Shown here: one piece after another, positions 16,116 through 24,382 of the stretch
Layout: each line of letters opens with the position of its first letter
Numbering within the stretch: the stretch's first letter is position 1
Origin: Mesorhizobium escarrei
GTDB lineage: Bacteria > Pseudomonadota > Alphaproteobacteria > Rhizobiales > Rhizobiaceae
Length of the DNA stretch: 64,000 bases
Direction of reading: 5' to 3'
Assembly: GCF_935825525.1 (NCBI RefSeq)
Contig: NZ_CAKXZT010000147.1
Span: 1-64,000, forward strand
Notes under the pieces: model-generated
Database searches by the model: none
What the model saw: only the letters and a program-made list of their open reading frames with translations
Told to the model about the DNA's origin: nothing
Made by a program: the position numbers and the translations under genes

Positions 16116-17132
16116 TCACGAGCCGGTCTTCGGCTTTTCGACATGGCCGCCAAAGGCATAGCGCATGGCGGACAGCAGCTTGTCGGCGAATTCGGATTCG
16201 CCTTGCGAGGAGAACCGGTCGAACAAGGCCGAGGACAGAACCGGCGCCGGCACGCCGGTGTCGATCGCCGCCTTCAGCGTCCAGCGGCCTTCGCCGGAAT
16301 CCGAAACCCGTCCGCCGAACTGCGTCAGCCCCGAATCGGACTTCAATACGCCCGCCGTGAGGTCGAGCAGCCAGGAGCCGATGACGCTGCCATGCCGCCA
16401 GACCTCGGCAACCTGGGCGATATCGATGTCGAACTGGTAATATTGCGGGTTTTCCAATGGACTGGTTTCGGCGTCGGCCGTCCGCTGTCTCTTGCCCGCA
16501 TTCGCCGACTTCAGGATGTTCATGCCCTCGGCATAGGCGGCCATGACGCCGTACTCGATGCCGTTGTGGACCATCTTGACAAAATGGCCGGCGCCACTCG
16601 GCCCGCAGTGGAGATAGCCGAAGGGGGCGGTTCCGGCATCCTTGCCAGGGGCGGGCGCCCCGGCATCGGCGCCCGGAGCCAGGGTGGCAAAGACCGGATC
16701 GAGATGCTGGACCGCGCTGTCAGGGCCGCCGATCATCAGGCAATAACCGCGCTCGAGGCCCCAGACGCCGCCGCTGGTGCCGACATCGACATAGTTCAAG
16801 CCTTTCAATGCCAGGCGCGCTGCGTGGTCGACAGCCTCGTGATAATAGGAATTGCCGCCGTCGACGATGATGTCGCCCGGCTCCATCAGGTCGGCCACCT
16901 GATCGACGATCCGGCTGGTGATCGCCGCCGGCAGCATCAGCCAGGCGCTGCGCGGCTTGGCCAGCTTGCCGACGAACTCCTCCATCGAAGCGGCTCCGAT
17001 CGCGCCAGCCGTCACAAGGGCTGCAACGCTGGCCGGGTTGATGTCGTAGACCACGCATTCGTGGCCATCGCGCAGCAGACGCCGCACCATGTTGGCGCCC
17101 ATCCTGCCCAGTCCCATCATTCCGATCTGCAT
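16116..17132 (-). CDS. gnd: 6-phosphogluconate dehydrogenase, short decarboxylating type
   Basis: This enzyme converts 6-phosphogluconate to ribulose 5-phosphate and CO2. At 338 residues it belongs to the short (YqeC/GndA-like) subfamily rather than the 470-residue form. Visible motifs are the Rossmann GLGRMGANM near the start, VDGGNSYYHEA, GTSGGVWGLERGYCLMIGG, and the active-site GAGHFVKMVHNGIEYG with catalytic Lys and Asn. The start MQIGMMGLG at 17132 is certain from the fold; the 48 upstream codons are not conserved. It lies between the glucoamylase gene and zwf. Confidence 0.93.
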   Translation of the reverse strand: MQIGMMGLGRMGANMVRRLLRDGHECVVYDINPASVAALVTAGAIGAASMEEFVGKLAKPRSAWLMLPAAITSRIVDQVADLMEPGDIIVDGGNSYYHEAVDHAARLALKGLNYVDVGTSGGVWGLERGYCLMIGGPDSAVQHLDPVFATLAPGADAGAPAPGKDAGTAPFGYLHCGPSGAGHFVKMVHNGIEYGVMAAYAEGMNILKSANAGKRQRTADAETSPLENPQYYQFDIDIAQVAEVWRHGSVIGSWLLDLTAGVLKSDSGLTQFGGRVSDSGEGRWTLKAAIDTGVPAPVLSSALFDRFSSQGESEFADKLLSAMRYAFGGHVEKPKTGS

Positions 17133-17173
17133 GTTTCTCGTCCTGCTTCCTTGAGGGATAGAAGATCTACTGG

Positions 17174-19633
17174 CTATTTTTGGAGCATGACCTTTTCCGA
17201 AAACCGGTTTCCACTTTTCGGGATCATGCTCGAGTCCAGCTTGTCGATACTGACGGAAAAGTCGACATTCTCCCAACAGCCGGCATCGGGCCAGAAAAAA
17301 GTAAAGACGATCGTGTTGCCCGGCGGAACATCGGCAACGGGCAGGTCCGTGAGATGGATTCCGAAGGCATTCTCGGTCGTCTCCGCGTCATGGACGGTCG
17401 CCCAATCGTCGCTGCTCCAATGGACCACCGCCCGGGCCAGCAGTTCGAGGCGCAGCAGCTTGCCGGCGGCCATGGCGCGGAGCTTGTGATTGAAGCGCCA
17501 TGTCCGGCGCGGCGCCGCGGTCCTGTCCTCGATGTAGCGTTTCACGCCTTGCGGCGGCATGTCGAAGACGGCGCCGTCGCTGAGCGAGCGCAGCAGCTTG
17601 ATATGCTCCGAATGCGCCCAGACCAGCGGCATGGCGCTGCCCGACGGTCCGCCGTGCCGCAGTTCGCGTTCGGCCATGTCGGGACCATCCCAGACCTGCT
17701 CCGGCAGCAGGCCGCCAGACCCGGCAGAATCCTCCAGGGTCTTTAACAGGCTCGCTGCTTTGTCCCTGCGTCCCGCCGCCAGTTCGTAATGGGCGCGCTC
17801 GCCGACCAGCAGCGGCCAGGGCCGGCCCTGACCGGTCCCGTCGAAGGGCGCGCCGTCGGCGTGCTCGCCATAGCCGTCGCTGGTATATCGATACCAGACA
17901 GGCCCCTGCGGCAGGTCGCAGCGCAGCCGCGCATCGATGACCTTGACCGTGTCGACGATGCGCGGATCGTCGGCGGCCCTGAGGCCGAAGCGTACGAGCG
18001 CCAGCGCATCCGGGCTGACGATCGCCTCGGCCGGCCGGTCGCTATCGCCGGGCGGCCGGTTCTTGATCGGCACATAGCCGTCCTTCGGCGACGCCGCACC
18101 GGTGGTGTCGGGCGGCGCGATGCGGACGTAATGACCTTTGACGCCGACCTCTTCGCCGAGTGGAGTGCCGGTGACATAGGTCCAGCGCTCGATCTGGTCG
18201 TTCCAGACGTCGGCGGTTTCCCGCAGATAATTTGCCGGCTCTGCTTTGCCGCAAATTTCGAACATGTCGGCCGCGGCTAGCAGTGCAGCGGTCTCGACGG
18301 CCAGCGTGAACGGGCTGTAGCCGGCATCCTCTTCCCAGCGGTCTTCGCCGGTGACCGGACCGTTGCGCACGACATAGGAAGCGGCGCGCTCGATCATCGG
18401 CATGAAGGAGAGCAGCGCGGCGTCTGCCAGGTGCCCAGCCCGGCGCAACGCATCTGTGAGCAGCAGCGGAAACGCGCATTCGTCCATCTGGATGCCCGGC
18501 CAATAGGCTGATCCGTCGAGCCAGGTGTTCTGCGGCCAATGCCCATCCGGCTGCTGGATCGAGCGGAGATAGGCGAGGATCTCAGCCGCTTGCGCCGGAT
18601 CGCCGGCGGCGAGGAAGCCGCCTGCGGTTTCGACCAGGTCGCGCGGCCAGACCAGATGATAGCCGCCGATATCGTCGTCGCCCTTGCTGAAGCCCCACGG
18701 GATCGACAGGCTGGCGACGGCCGCGCCGGTGGATGAGCGATGCGTTGCCAGAACCGCCGTGCTGAGGCGATAGGTGTTGATCCCCGCACCATGCCGGTCC
18801 AGCGGCAGCAAGCTAGCCTGCCACTCCCGCCATTTTTCGACATACGATTCGGCTGCGGGCGCAAAGCCTAGCTTCAGGCTGGCCGAGGCATTTTGCGCCG
18901 CCTCTTGCGGCGTCGTTCCGAAACCCAGCGCCAGCAACGCCTTCGGGTTCGCAGCCGAGAAGCCGATCTCACCGGTCAGCGCGACATTGCCGTCCTCGGC
19001 CCTGCGGCAGGCCGGGTCGAGCCGGCCGTCACGACGGAGTTGCTGCCAGCCATCGGAGACACCGACATAGCCGGCCGAGCATGCTCCCCAAGGCAGCGAC
19101 GAGGCGAGCGCCAGGCAGGCGCGACGCCCGGACGCAAACAGGACAGGCTTTCCCTCGTAGTCGCCGACCCAGGCGGTGTTGCCCATGCCGGCGTTGACGA
19201 GGTGCGGTGCCAGCAGTGCGTAGACGCGGTGGTCGGCAACCGGGCCTCTCAGCAGCGTGAAGCTGATCTCCTGCAGCAGAACGGGACGTTCCGGATCCGT
19301 GATGATACGCTTTTCGATCTGGTAGGTGCCATGGGCGGCGGTGTTGACCAGCCTGTAGGCGGGCACTCCATCCTCGAACGGCTCAGTGCTGTGCACGGCA
19401 TCGCGCTTCTCTTCCGAGAAATAGCCGCCAGGGCCGGTGACGACCAGCCCCATGTCGCGGGTGCAGGCACTGTCGAGGCTGGGATAATAGACCTCGTTGA
19501 GGATACCACGGCTGATCGTGAACCAGATAGGGCAGGCCGGCGAAAGCGCGGTTCCGACGCCGCTCTTGGCGCTTGACGTCCAGCGCGCCGGAATTCCGGG
19601 TGCGCCCAGCGCGTCAGTCAGCGTCGCTGCCAT
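17174..19633 (-). CDS. GH15 glucan 1,4-alpha-glucosidase (glucoamylase-like)
   Basis: The 819-residue protein has an N-terminal beta-sandwich domain (about 1-260, with CPIWFTISRGILNEVYYP) and a GH15 (alpha/alpha)6 barrel (about 280-690) marked by KGDDDIGGYHLVWPRDLVE, NTWLDGSAYWPGIQMDE and WEEDAGYSPFTLAVE, the last holding the likely catalytic acid. It should release glucose from non-reducing ends of alpha-glucans. I see no signal peptide, so it probably acts in the cytoplasm, perhaps on glycogen or imported dextrins. AGGAG precedes the ATG at 19633; an ATG 19 codons upstream lacks one. The last 16 or so codons are supplied by a palindromic repeat. Confidence 0.88.
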   Translation of the reverse strand: MAATLTDALGAPGIPARWTSSAKSGVGTALSPACPIWFTISRGILNEVYYPSLDSACTRDMGLVVTGPGGYFSEEKRDAVHSTEPFEDGVPAYRLVNTAAHGTYQIEKRIITDPERPVLLQEISFTLLRGPVADHRVYALLAPHLVNAGMGNTAWVGDYEGKPVLFASGRRACLALASSLPWGACSAGYVGVSDGWQQLRRDGRLDPACRRAEDGNVALTGEIGFSAANPKALLALGFGTTPQEAAQNASASLKLGFAPAAESYVEKWREWQASLLPLDRHGAGINTYRLSTAVLATHRSSTGAAVASLSIPWGFSKGDDDIGGYHLVWPRDLVETAGGFLAAGDPAQAAEILAYLRSIQQPDGHWPQNTWLDGSAYWPGIQMDECAFPLLLTDALRRAGHLADAALLSFMPMIERAASYVVRNGPVTGEDRWEEDAGYSPFTLAVETAALLAAADMFEICGKAEPANYLRETADVWNDQIERWTYVTGTPLGEEVGVKGHYVRIAPPDTTGAASPKDGYVPIKNRPPGDSDRPAEAIVSPDALALVRFGLRAADDPRIVDTVKVIDARLRCDLPQGPVWYRYTSDGYGEHADGAPFDGTGQGRPWPLLVGERAHYELAAGRRDKAASLLKTLEDSAGSGGLLPEQVWDGPDMAERELRHGGPSGSAMPLVWAHSEHIKLLRSLSDGAVFDMPPQGVKRYIEDRTAAPRRTWRFNHKLRAMAAGKLLRLELLARAVVHWSSDDWATVHDAETTENAFGIHLTDLPVADVPPGNTIVFTFFWPDAGCWENVDFSVSIDKLDSSMIPKSGNRFSEKVMLQK
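17183..17231. repeat. palindromic intergenic repeat overlapping the 3' end of the GH15 gene
   Basis: The palindrome has arms gagcatgacc and ggatcatgctc around ttttccgaaaaccggtttcc, closely matching the second hairpin of the repeat at 3171-3217. It is a known type of rhizobial palindromic element. Here it is read through by the GH15 frame and codes for the residues SMIPKSGNRFSEKVML before the stop at 17174. Confidence 0.85.
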
Positions 19634-19729
19634 CTCGATTTCGGTCTCCTGCCCCACCCCTAGACCAGGAGCCGAAGCCTTTTCAATCATTGCACCGCAA
19701 GTTGGTCGTCAAACCGTCACCGATCGCTG

Positions 19730-19763
19730 TTGACAAGTGCACCCATCTAAATTTGTCTGACAA
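19730..19763. promoter_or_regulatory. candidate operator in the GH15/sugar-ABC divergent spacer
   Basis: The spacer between the GH15 start (19633) and the sugar-binding protein start (19830) contains a TTGACAA half site at 19730 and a perfect small palindrome TTGTC-T-GACAA at 19753-19763. The repeated TTGACAA/TTGTC motif in both orientations suggests a regulator site serving one or both divergent operons. No regulator gene is adjacent. Confidence 0.35.
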
Positions 19764-19829
19764 TATTGAAACGAGGCCGCCATAACAGCAACCAGCAGCC
19801 AACAACGACAATCCATGGGAGGATAACAC

Positions 19830-20843
19830 ATGAAGAAGATACTCGTCTTGAGTGCCCTTGCGGCGATGCTCGCGTCAGGCAACGCGCTTGCCGACACCAG
19901 CGACAAGAAGATCGCCTTTTCCAACAATTATGCCGGCAATTCGTGGCGACAGGCGATGCTCAACAGCTATGCCATCGTCACCAAGAAGGCGGTCGCCGAC
20001 GGGGTGGTGGCAGCCGCGGACATCTTCACGACGGCCGACAAGGAAGTGCCGACCCAGGCGGCCCAGGTGCAGAACCTGATCCTGCAAGGCTATGACGCCA
20101 TCGTCATCAACGCCGCCTCGCCGGACGCGCTCAACGGCGCCATTAAGCAGGCCTGCGATGCCGGCATCGTCGTCGTCTCCTTCGACGGCATCGTCACCGA
20201 GCCCTGCGCTTATCGCGTGGTCGTCGACTTCAAGGACATGGGCAGGCAGGAAGTCGAGCAGATGGCCAAGTTCCATCCCGAGGGCGGCAATCTGCTGGAA
20301 ATCCGCGGCCTTGCCGGCACGTCGATCGACGACGCCATCCATGCCGGGATTCTGGAAGGCGTCGCCGCTCATCCCAAGTTCAAGATCGTCGGTTCGGTGA
20401 CCGGCGACTGGGATCAGACCACAGCACAGAAGGCGGTCGCGACAATCCTGCCGTCGCTACCGGAAATCGTCGGCGTCGTCGATCAGGGCGGCGACGGCTA
20501 TGGCGCGGCACAAGCCTTTGCCGCCGCCGGCAAACCGCGCCCGACCATTATCATGGGCAATCGCCAGGATGAGCTGCAATGGTGGAAGGAACAGAAGGAC
20601 AAGGACGGCTACCAGACCTGGTCGGCATCCATTGCGCCAGGCGTATCGTCGCTGGCCTTCTGGGTGGCGCAGCAGGTGCTCGACGGCCGCACGGATGTGC
20701 CACACGATCTCTTGGTGCCATACCTCGCCTTCACCCATGATACCTTCGAGGCCGAGCTGCCGAACATTCCCAAGGGTGGTGTCGCCAGTCACGAATACAC
20801 GCAGGAAGACGCCATCGCGGCGATCAAAGCCAACATCAAGTGA
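19830..20843 (+). CDS. sugar ABC transporter substrate-binding protein (CUT2, RbsB-like)
   Basis: The 337-residue protein has a Sec signal peptide (1-21, cleaved after NALA) and the periplasmic-binding fold of the ribose/galactose-binding family: KIAFSNNYAGNSWRQAML, QNLILQGYDAIVINAASPDAL and VVSFDGIV. It should capture a sugar or related polyol in the periplasm. It is the first gene of an operon with one double ATPase and two permeases, and is followed by the ATPase start 50 bp downstream. Confidence 0.9.
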   Translation: MKKILVLSALAAMLASGNALADTSDKKIAFSNNYAGNSWRQAMLNSYAIVTKKAVADGVVAAADIFTTADKEVPTQAAQVQNLILQGYDAIVINAASPDALNGAIKQACDAGIVVVSFDGIVTEPCAYRVVVDFKDMGRQEVEQMAKFHPEGGNLLEIRGLAGTSIDDAIHAGILEGVAAHPKFKIVGSVTGDWDQTTAQKAVATILPSLPEIVGVVDQGGDGYGAAQAFAAAGKPRPTIIMGNRQDELQWWKEQKDKDGYQTWSASIAPGVSSLAFWVAQQVLDGRTDVPHDLLVPYLAFTHDTFEAELPNIPKGGVASHEYTQEDAIAAIKANIK

Positions 20844-20892
20844 GCGTGGCACACCCAATGTCGCATGCGTCGCCGACCGGATATCGCTAGGG

Positions 20893-22413
20893 ATGCCCGA
20901 GGCCGGTACAGAGATCATCAGGCTGGACGGCGCCGAAAAACATTTCGGCGCCGCCAATATCGACATCATCAGGCTGGACGGCGCGGAAAAACATTTCGGC
21001 GCCGTCCGTGCGCTCGCGGGCGTCGATTTCCACGTTGGCGCCGGCGAGTGCGTCGGCCTCGTCGGCCATAATGGCGCTGGAAAGTCGACGCTCATGCATA
21101 TGGTGGCCGGCACGCTTATGCCCGACAGCGGGCGGATCGCGGTGCGCGGCCATGTCGAGGACAATTATTCGGTGCCGCGCGCGCAGCAGCTCGGCATACG
21201 CTGCGTGTTCCAGGAGCTGTCGCTGTGCCCGAATCTCAGCGTCGCCGAGAACACGCGCATCAACCACACGACGCTGCGCGGCTTCGGTTGGCGGCGCAAG
21301 GCGGCCGATCTCATCGCGGCCAAGCTCGATGAGATTTTCCCGGGCCACAGCATCTCCGCCTCCGACATCGCCAGCGACCTTTCCATCGGCAGGCGGCAGA
21401 TGGTCGAGGTGGCGCGTGCCTTCACGGTGACGCAGGATCCGCTCGAGCTGGTGATCCTCGACGAGCCGACGTCCTCGCTCGACGCGCATACGGCCGGCCA
21501 GTTGCTGGGTTTCGTCCGGCGCTTTGTCGCCGGGGGTAAGAGCTGCATCCTGATCTCGCATGTTCTGGGCGAGGTGCTCGGGAATGCCGATCGCATCGTG
21601 GTAATGCGCGACGGCAACGTCGTTGCTTCAGATGCGGCGAAGGCTTTCGATCGCGACAGGCTGGTGACGACCATGGGAGGAGCGGAAGCGCGTGAGAAGA
21701 TCGCGGCCAAAATCGCGACTCAGAAGCCGGAGACCGGCCCGTTGCGGGTCCGAGCCCGCCCGGCGCGGCAAGAGGACGGCAACGAACTTGTCGCTCATGC
21801 GGGCGAGATCATCGGCCTTGCCGGGCTTGCCGGCCATGGCCAGACCGATCTGCTGCTGGCGATCTTCGCCGCCGCCGCGCGCGCCAAAACCGGCATCGAG
21901 GTCACCGCGCCGGTAGCACTGGTGGCCGGCGACCGCCAGTCTGACGGGATTTTTCCGCAATGGTCGATTGCGCAAAACATCGGCATCCGCTCGCTGAAGC
22001 GATTGCGCAATGGTCTGCTGATCTCGCCGCAACGCGAAGCCGAACTCGCAACCTTTTGGCAAAGGAAAATCGGCATCCGCACACCCGACATGAACAACAA
22101 CATCTTCTCGTTGTCCGGCGGCAACCAGCAGAAGGTCCTGTTTGCCCGGGCGCTCGGTTCCGACGCGGAGATCGTGCTGATGGACGACCCGATGCGCGGC
22201 GTCGATATCGGTACCAAGCTCGAAGTCTACGACCTTCTGCGCGAAGAGGCTGGCCGCGGCCGCACCTTCCTCTGGTACACCACGGAAACCGAAGAGCTCG
22301 ACAATTGCCACAACGTCTATGTCTTCAAGAACGGCCGGATCGTCGCTAATCTTACGCGCGATGAGCTGACGGAGGAAAAGATCATCCAGTCCTCGTTCGG
22401 CGACGCGGCCTGA
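20893..22413 (+). CDS. sugar ABC transporter ATP-binding protein with N-terminal tandem duplication
   Basis: A 506-residue double ATPase of the CUT2 type (RbsA/MglA). The first half has Walker A GHNGAGKST (58-66), signature DLSIGRRQMVEVARAF and Walker B LVILDEPTSSLD. The second has the usual degenerate A loop (GLAGHGQTD), SLSGGNQQKVLFARAL and LMDDPMRGVDIG. The N-terminus repeats 17 residues: IIRLDGAEKHFGAANID then IIRLDGAEKHFGAV. The frame extends upstream inside the binding-protein gene; the ATG at 20893 fits. The upstream copy is extra sequence ahead of a normal domain start. Confidence 0.9.
   Translation: MPEAGTEIIRLDGAEKHFGAANIDIIRLDGAEKHFGAVRALAGVDFHVGAGECVGLVGHNGAGKSTLMHMVAGTLMPDSGRIAVRGHVEDNYSVPRAQQLGIRCVFQELSLCPNLSVAENTRINHTTLRGFGWRRKAADLIAAKLDEIFPGHSISASDIASDLSIGRRQMVEVARAFTVTQDPLELVILDEPTSSLDAHTAGQLLGFVRRFVAGGKSCILISHVLGEVLGNADRIVVMRDGNVVASDAAKAFDRDRLVTTMGGAEAREKIAAKIATQKPETGPLRVRARPARQEDGNELVAHAGEIIGLAGLAGHGQTDLLLAIFAAAARAKTGIEVTAPVALVAGDRQSDGIFPQWSIAQNIGIRSLKRLRNGLLISPQREAELATFWQRKIGIRTPDMNNNIFSLSGGNQQKVLFARALGSDAEIVLMDDPMRGVDIGTKLEVYDLLREEAGRGRTFLWYTTETEELDNCHNVYVFKNGRIVANLTRDELTEEKIIQSSFGDAA
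20914..21004 (+). repeat. 51-bp in-frame tandem duplication in the ABC ATPase gene
   Basis: A 40-bp block starting atcatcaggctggacggcgc at 20914 recurs at 20965 with one mismatch, giving a 51-bp period. The near identity at DNA level shows the duplication is recent. It keeps the frame and adds 17 residues to the N-terminus. Confidence 0.92.
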
Positions 22414-22414
22414 G

Positions 22415-23395
22415 ATGACGGCAGCACCCGCCGAGACCGGCCTCAAAGGTTCCTCCGAGCGCGGCAGGCTGGCGCGGGCGCGCCTGTTGCGCGGGCTGCT
22501 GCCGGCAATGTCGCTGGTGCTGGTGCTGCTGGCGATCGCCTGGCTCAATCCGCGCGCCATCAGCTATTTCGGCTTCAGCCTGATGCTCAATTTGGCGATC
22601 CCGATCGCCTTGGCGACGATCGCGCAGATGTTCGTCATTGCCGGCAACGAGCTGGACCTGTCGATCGGCACCTTCGTCGGTTTCGTCGGCTGCGTCACGG
22701 CGACTTGGCTGAAGGACGCGCCGCTGGTCGGCGCCTTGATCCTGCTCGGATCGATTTGCGTCTATGCATTGCTCGGCGCGCTGATCTATCTGCGCAATTT
22801 GCCTTCGATCGTCGTGACGCTCGGCATGAGCTTCGCCTGGCAGGGTCTGGCCATCCTCATCCTGCCGAAGCCCGGCGGCAAAGCGCCGGACTGGCTGCTG
22901 TCGCTGATGGCCTTCAAGCCGCCTTTCATTCCGTTCCCGATCATTGCCGCACTGCTGATCGCGGCGGTCGTTCATTTCGGGCTGATGCGCACCTCCTATG
23001 GCGTGATCCTGCGCGGCTCGGGCGGCAATGCCGCGGCTCTCAGCCGTGCCGGCTGGTCGCTGCTCAAGACCAAGGTCGTGCTTTTCGCACTGGCTGGCCT
23101 GTTCGGCGTTTTGTCCGGCATGGCCCTGATCGGCATCACCACCTCGGCCGATGCCAATATCGGCAATGGCTATACGCTGCTTGCGATCGCCGGCGTCATC
23201 CTCGGAGGCGGCGAATTCGTCGGCGGCCGGGTATCGCCGATCGGCGCGGTGATCGGCGCACTGACATTGGCGCTCGCCGCCTCGCCGCTGCTGACCTTCA
23301 TGCACATCCCGCCCGATTGGCAGGTTGCCGCCAATGGCGCCATCCTCATCATCGTGCTGGCGGCCCGGGTGCTGATCAGCCGCAGGGAGAGGTGA
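22415..23395 (+). CDS. sugar ABC transporter permease
   Basis: A 326-residue CUT2 permease with about 9-10 membrane helices. FVIAGNELDLSIGTFVGFVG and the GGGEFVGGRVSPIGAVIGAL segment near residue 265 are characteristic of RbsC-like permeases. It begins one base after the ATPase stop and is followed three bases later by a second permease, so a heterodimeric channel is likely. Confidence 0.9.
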   Translation: MTAAPAETGLKGSSERGRLARARLLRGLLPAMSLVLVLLAIAWLNPRAISYFGFSLMLNLAIPIALATIAQMFVIAGNELDLSIGTFVGFVGCVTATWLKDAPLVGALILLGSICVYALLGALIYLRNLPSIVVTLGMSFAWQGLAILILPKPGGKAPDWLLSLMAFKPPFIPFPIIAALLIAAVVHFGLMRTSYGVILRGSGGNAAALSRAGWSLLKTKVVLFALAGLFGVLSGMALIGITTSADANIGNGYTLLAIAGVILGGGEFVGGRVSPIGAVIGALTLALAASPLLTFMHIPPDWQVAANGAILIIVLAARVLISRRER

Positions 23396-23398
23396 GCG

Positions 23399-24346
23399 AT
23401 GGCCTCGTTGCGATTGCTGCTCGCCAAACCCTGGATCTGGTCCTTCATCGGCGCGCTGCTGGTGTGGCTTGCAACGATCGCCTTCACCGGCGGTTATGGC
23501 GGTGGCGGCATGATCACGGCAGCACTTTCGCTCGCCGTCTTCACCGTCATCGTCGGTGTCGGCCAGATGTTCGTCATCACGCTCGGGCCCGGCAATGTCG
23601 ACCTGTCGCTGCCGGCCAATATCGGCCTCGCCAGCGCCGTCGCCATGAAGGTGATGGACGGCAATGATTCAATGATCGTCGTCGGGCTGCTGGCGGCGCT
23701 GGCCTGCGGCATGGCGATCGGCGCCGCCAATTATCTCTTGATCTGGGCGCTGCGTATTCCACCGATCATCGCTACGCTGTCGGCGAGCTTCATCATCCAG
23801 TCGATCGACATCAGCTATGGCCGCGGCCTGCAGATCAAGCCGCCGCCGGGCTTCGCCAGTTTCACCAACTGGCAGATTCTTGGTATTCCGGTGCTGGCGA
23901 TCCTCACCGTGCTGTTCTCCATCGGTGCTGCTATCGCGCTGCAGCGCATGATTTATGGCCGTTCGGTGCTGGCGATCGGCCAGAACATCCGCGCAGCGTG
24001 GCTGGCCGGCGTCAATGTCGGCCGCATCCGTTTCCTCACCTATACGCTGTCGGGCGCGCTCGGCGGCCTCGACGGGGCGCTGCTCGCCGGCTATTTCCGT
24101 GGCGCCAATGTCGATATCGGCAATGAGTACCTGCTGGCCTCTATCGCCGTGGTCGTCATCGGCGGCACGTCGGTGGCAGGCGGCAAGGCCAACGTGCCGG
24201 GTGTCTGGGGCGCGGCCCTGTTCCTGGTGCTGCTTTTGACGATGCTCAACACGTTCGGCGTCAGCGCCGGCGTCCGTCTGTTGCTGACCGGCATGATCAT
24301 CGTCGGCGTCATCACCGCCGCTGGCGGGCAGAAAGCGCTGCGCTGA
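23399..24346 (+). CDS. sugar ABC transporter permease
   Basis: A 315-residue CUT2 permease paralogous to the preceding gene, with FVITLGPGNVDLSLPANIGLAS (read in two parts across residues 58-80) and the conserved IGGTSVAGGKANVPGVWGA segment. Together with the preceding permease it should form the membrane channel of the transporter. It is the last gene of the operon and is convergent with the aldehyde dehydrogenase gene 36 bp away. Confidence 0.9.
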   Translation: MASLRLLLAKPWIWSFIGALLVWLATIAFTGGYGGGGMITAALSLAVFTVIVGVGQMFVITLGPGNVDLSLPANIGLASAVAMKVMDGNDSMIVVGLLAALACGMAIGAANYLLIWALRIPPIIATLSASFIIQSIDISYGRGLQIKPPPGFASFTNWQILGIPVLAILTVLFSIGAAIALQRMIYGRSVLAIGQNIRAAWLAGVNVGRIRFLTYTLSGALGGLDGALLAGYFRGANVDIGNEYLLASIAVVVIGGTSVAGGKANVPGVWGAALFLVLLLTMLNTFGVSAGVRLLLTGMIIVGVITAAGGQKALR

Positions 24347-24382
24347 AGTGGCGGCCCTTGGCAGCGCTGACCCTGTGTCACC

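Noticed and set aside
21760..22413. Inactive second half of the sugar ABC ATPase
   Set aside because: The degenerate Walker A in the second half is the normal state in CUT2 double ATPases, not decay.
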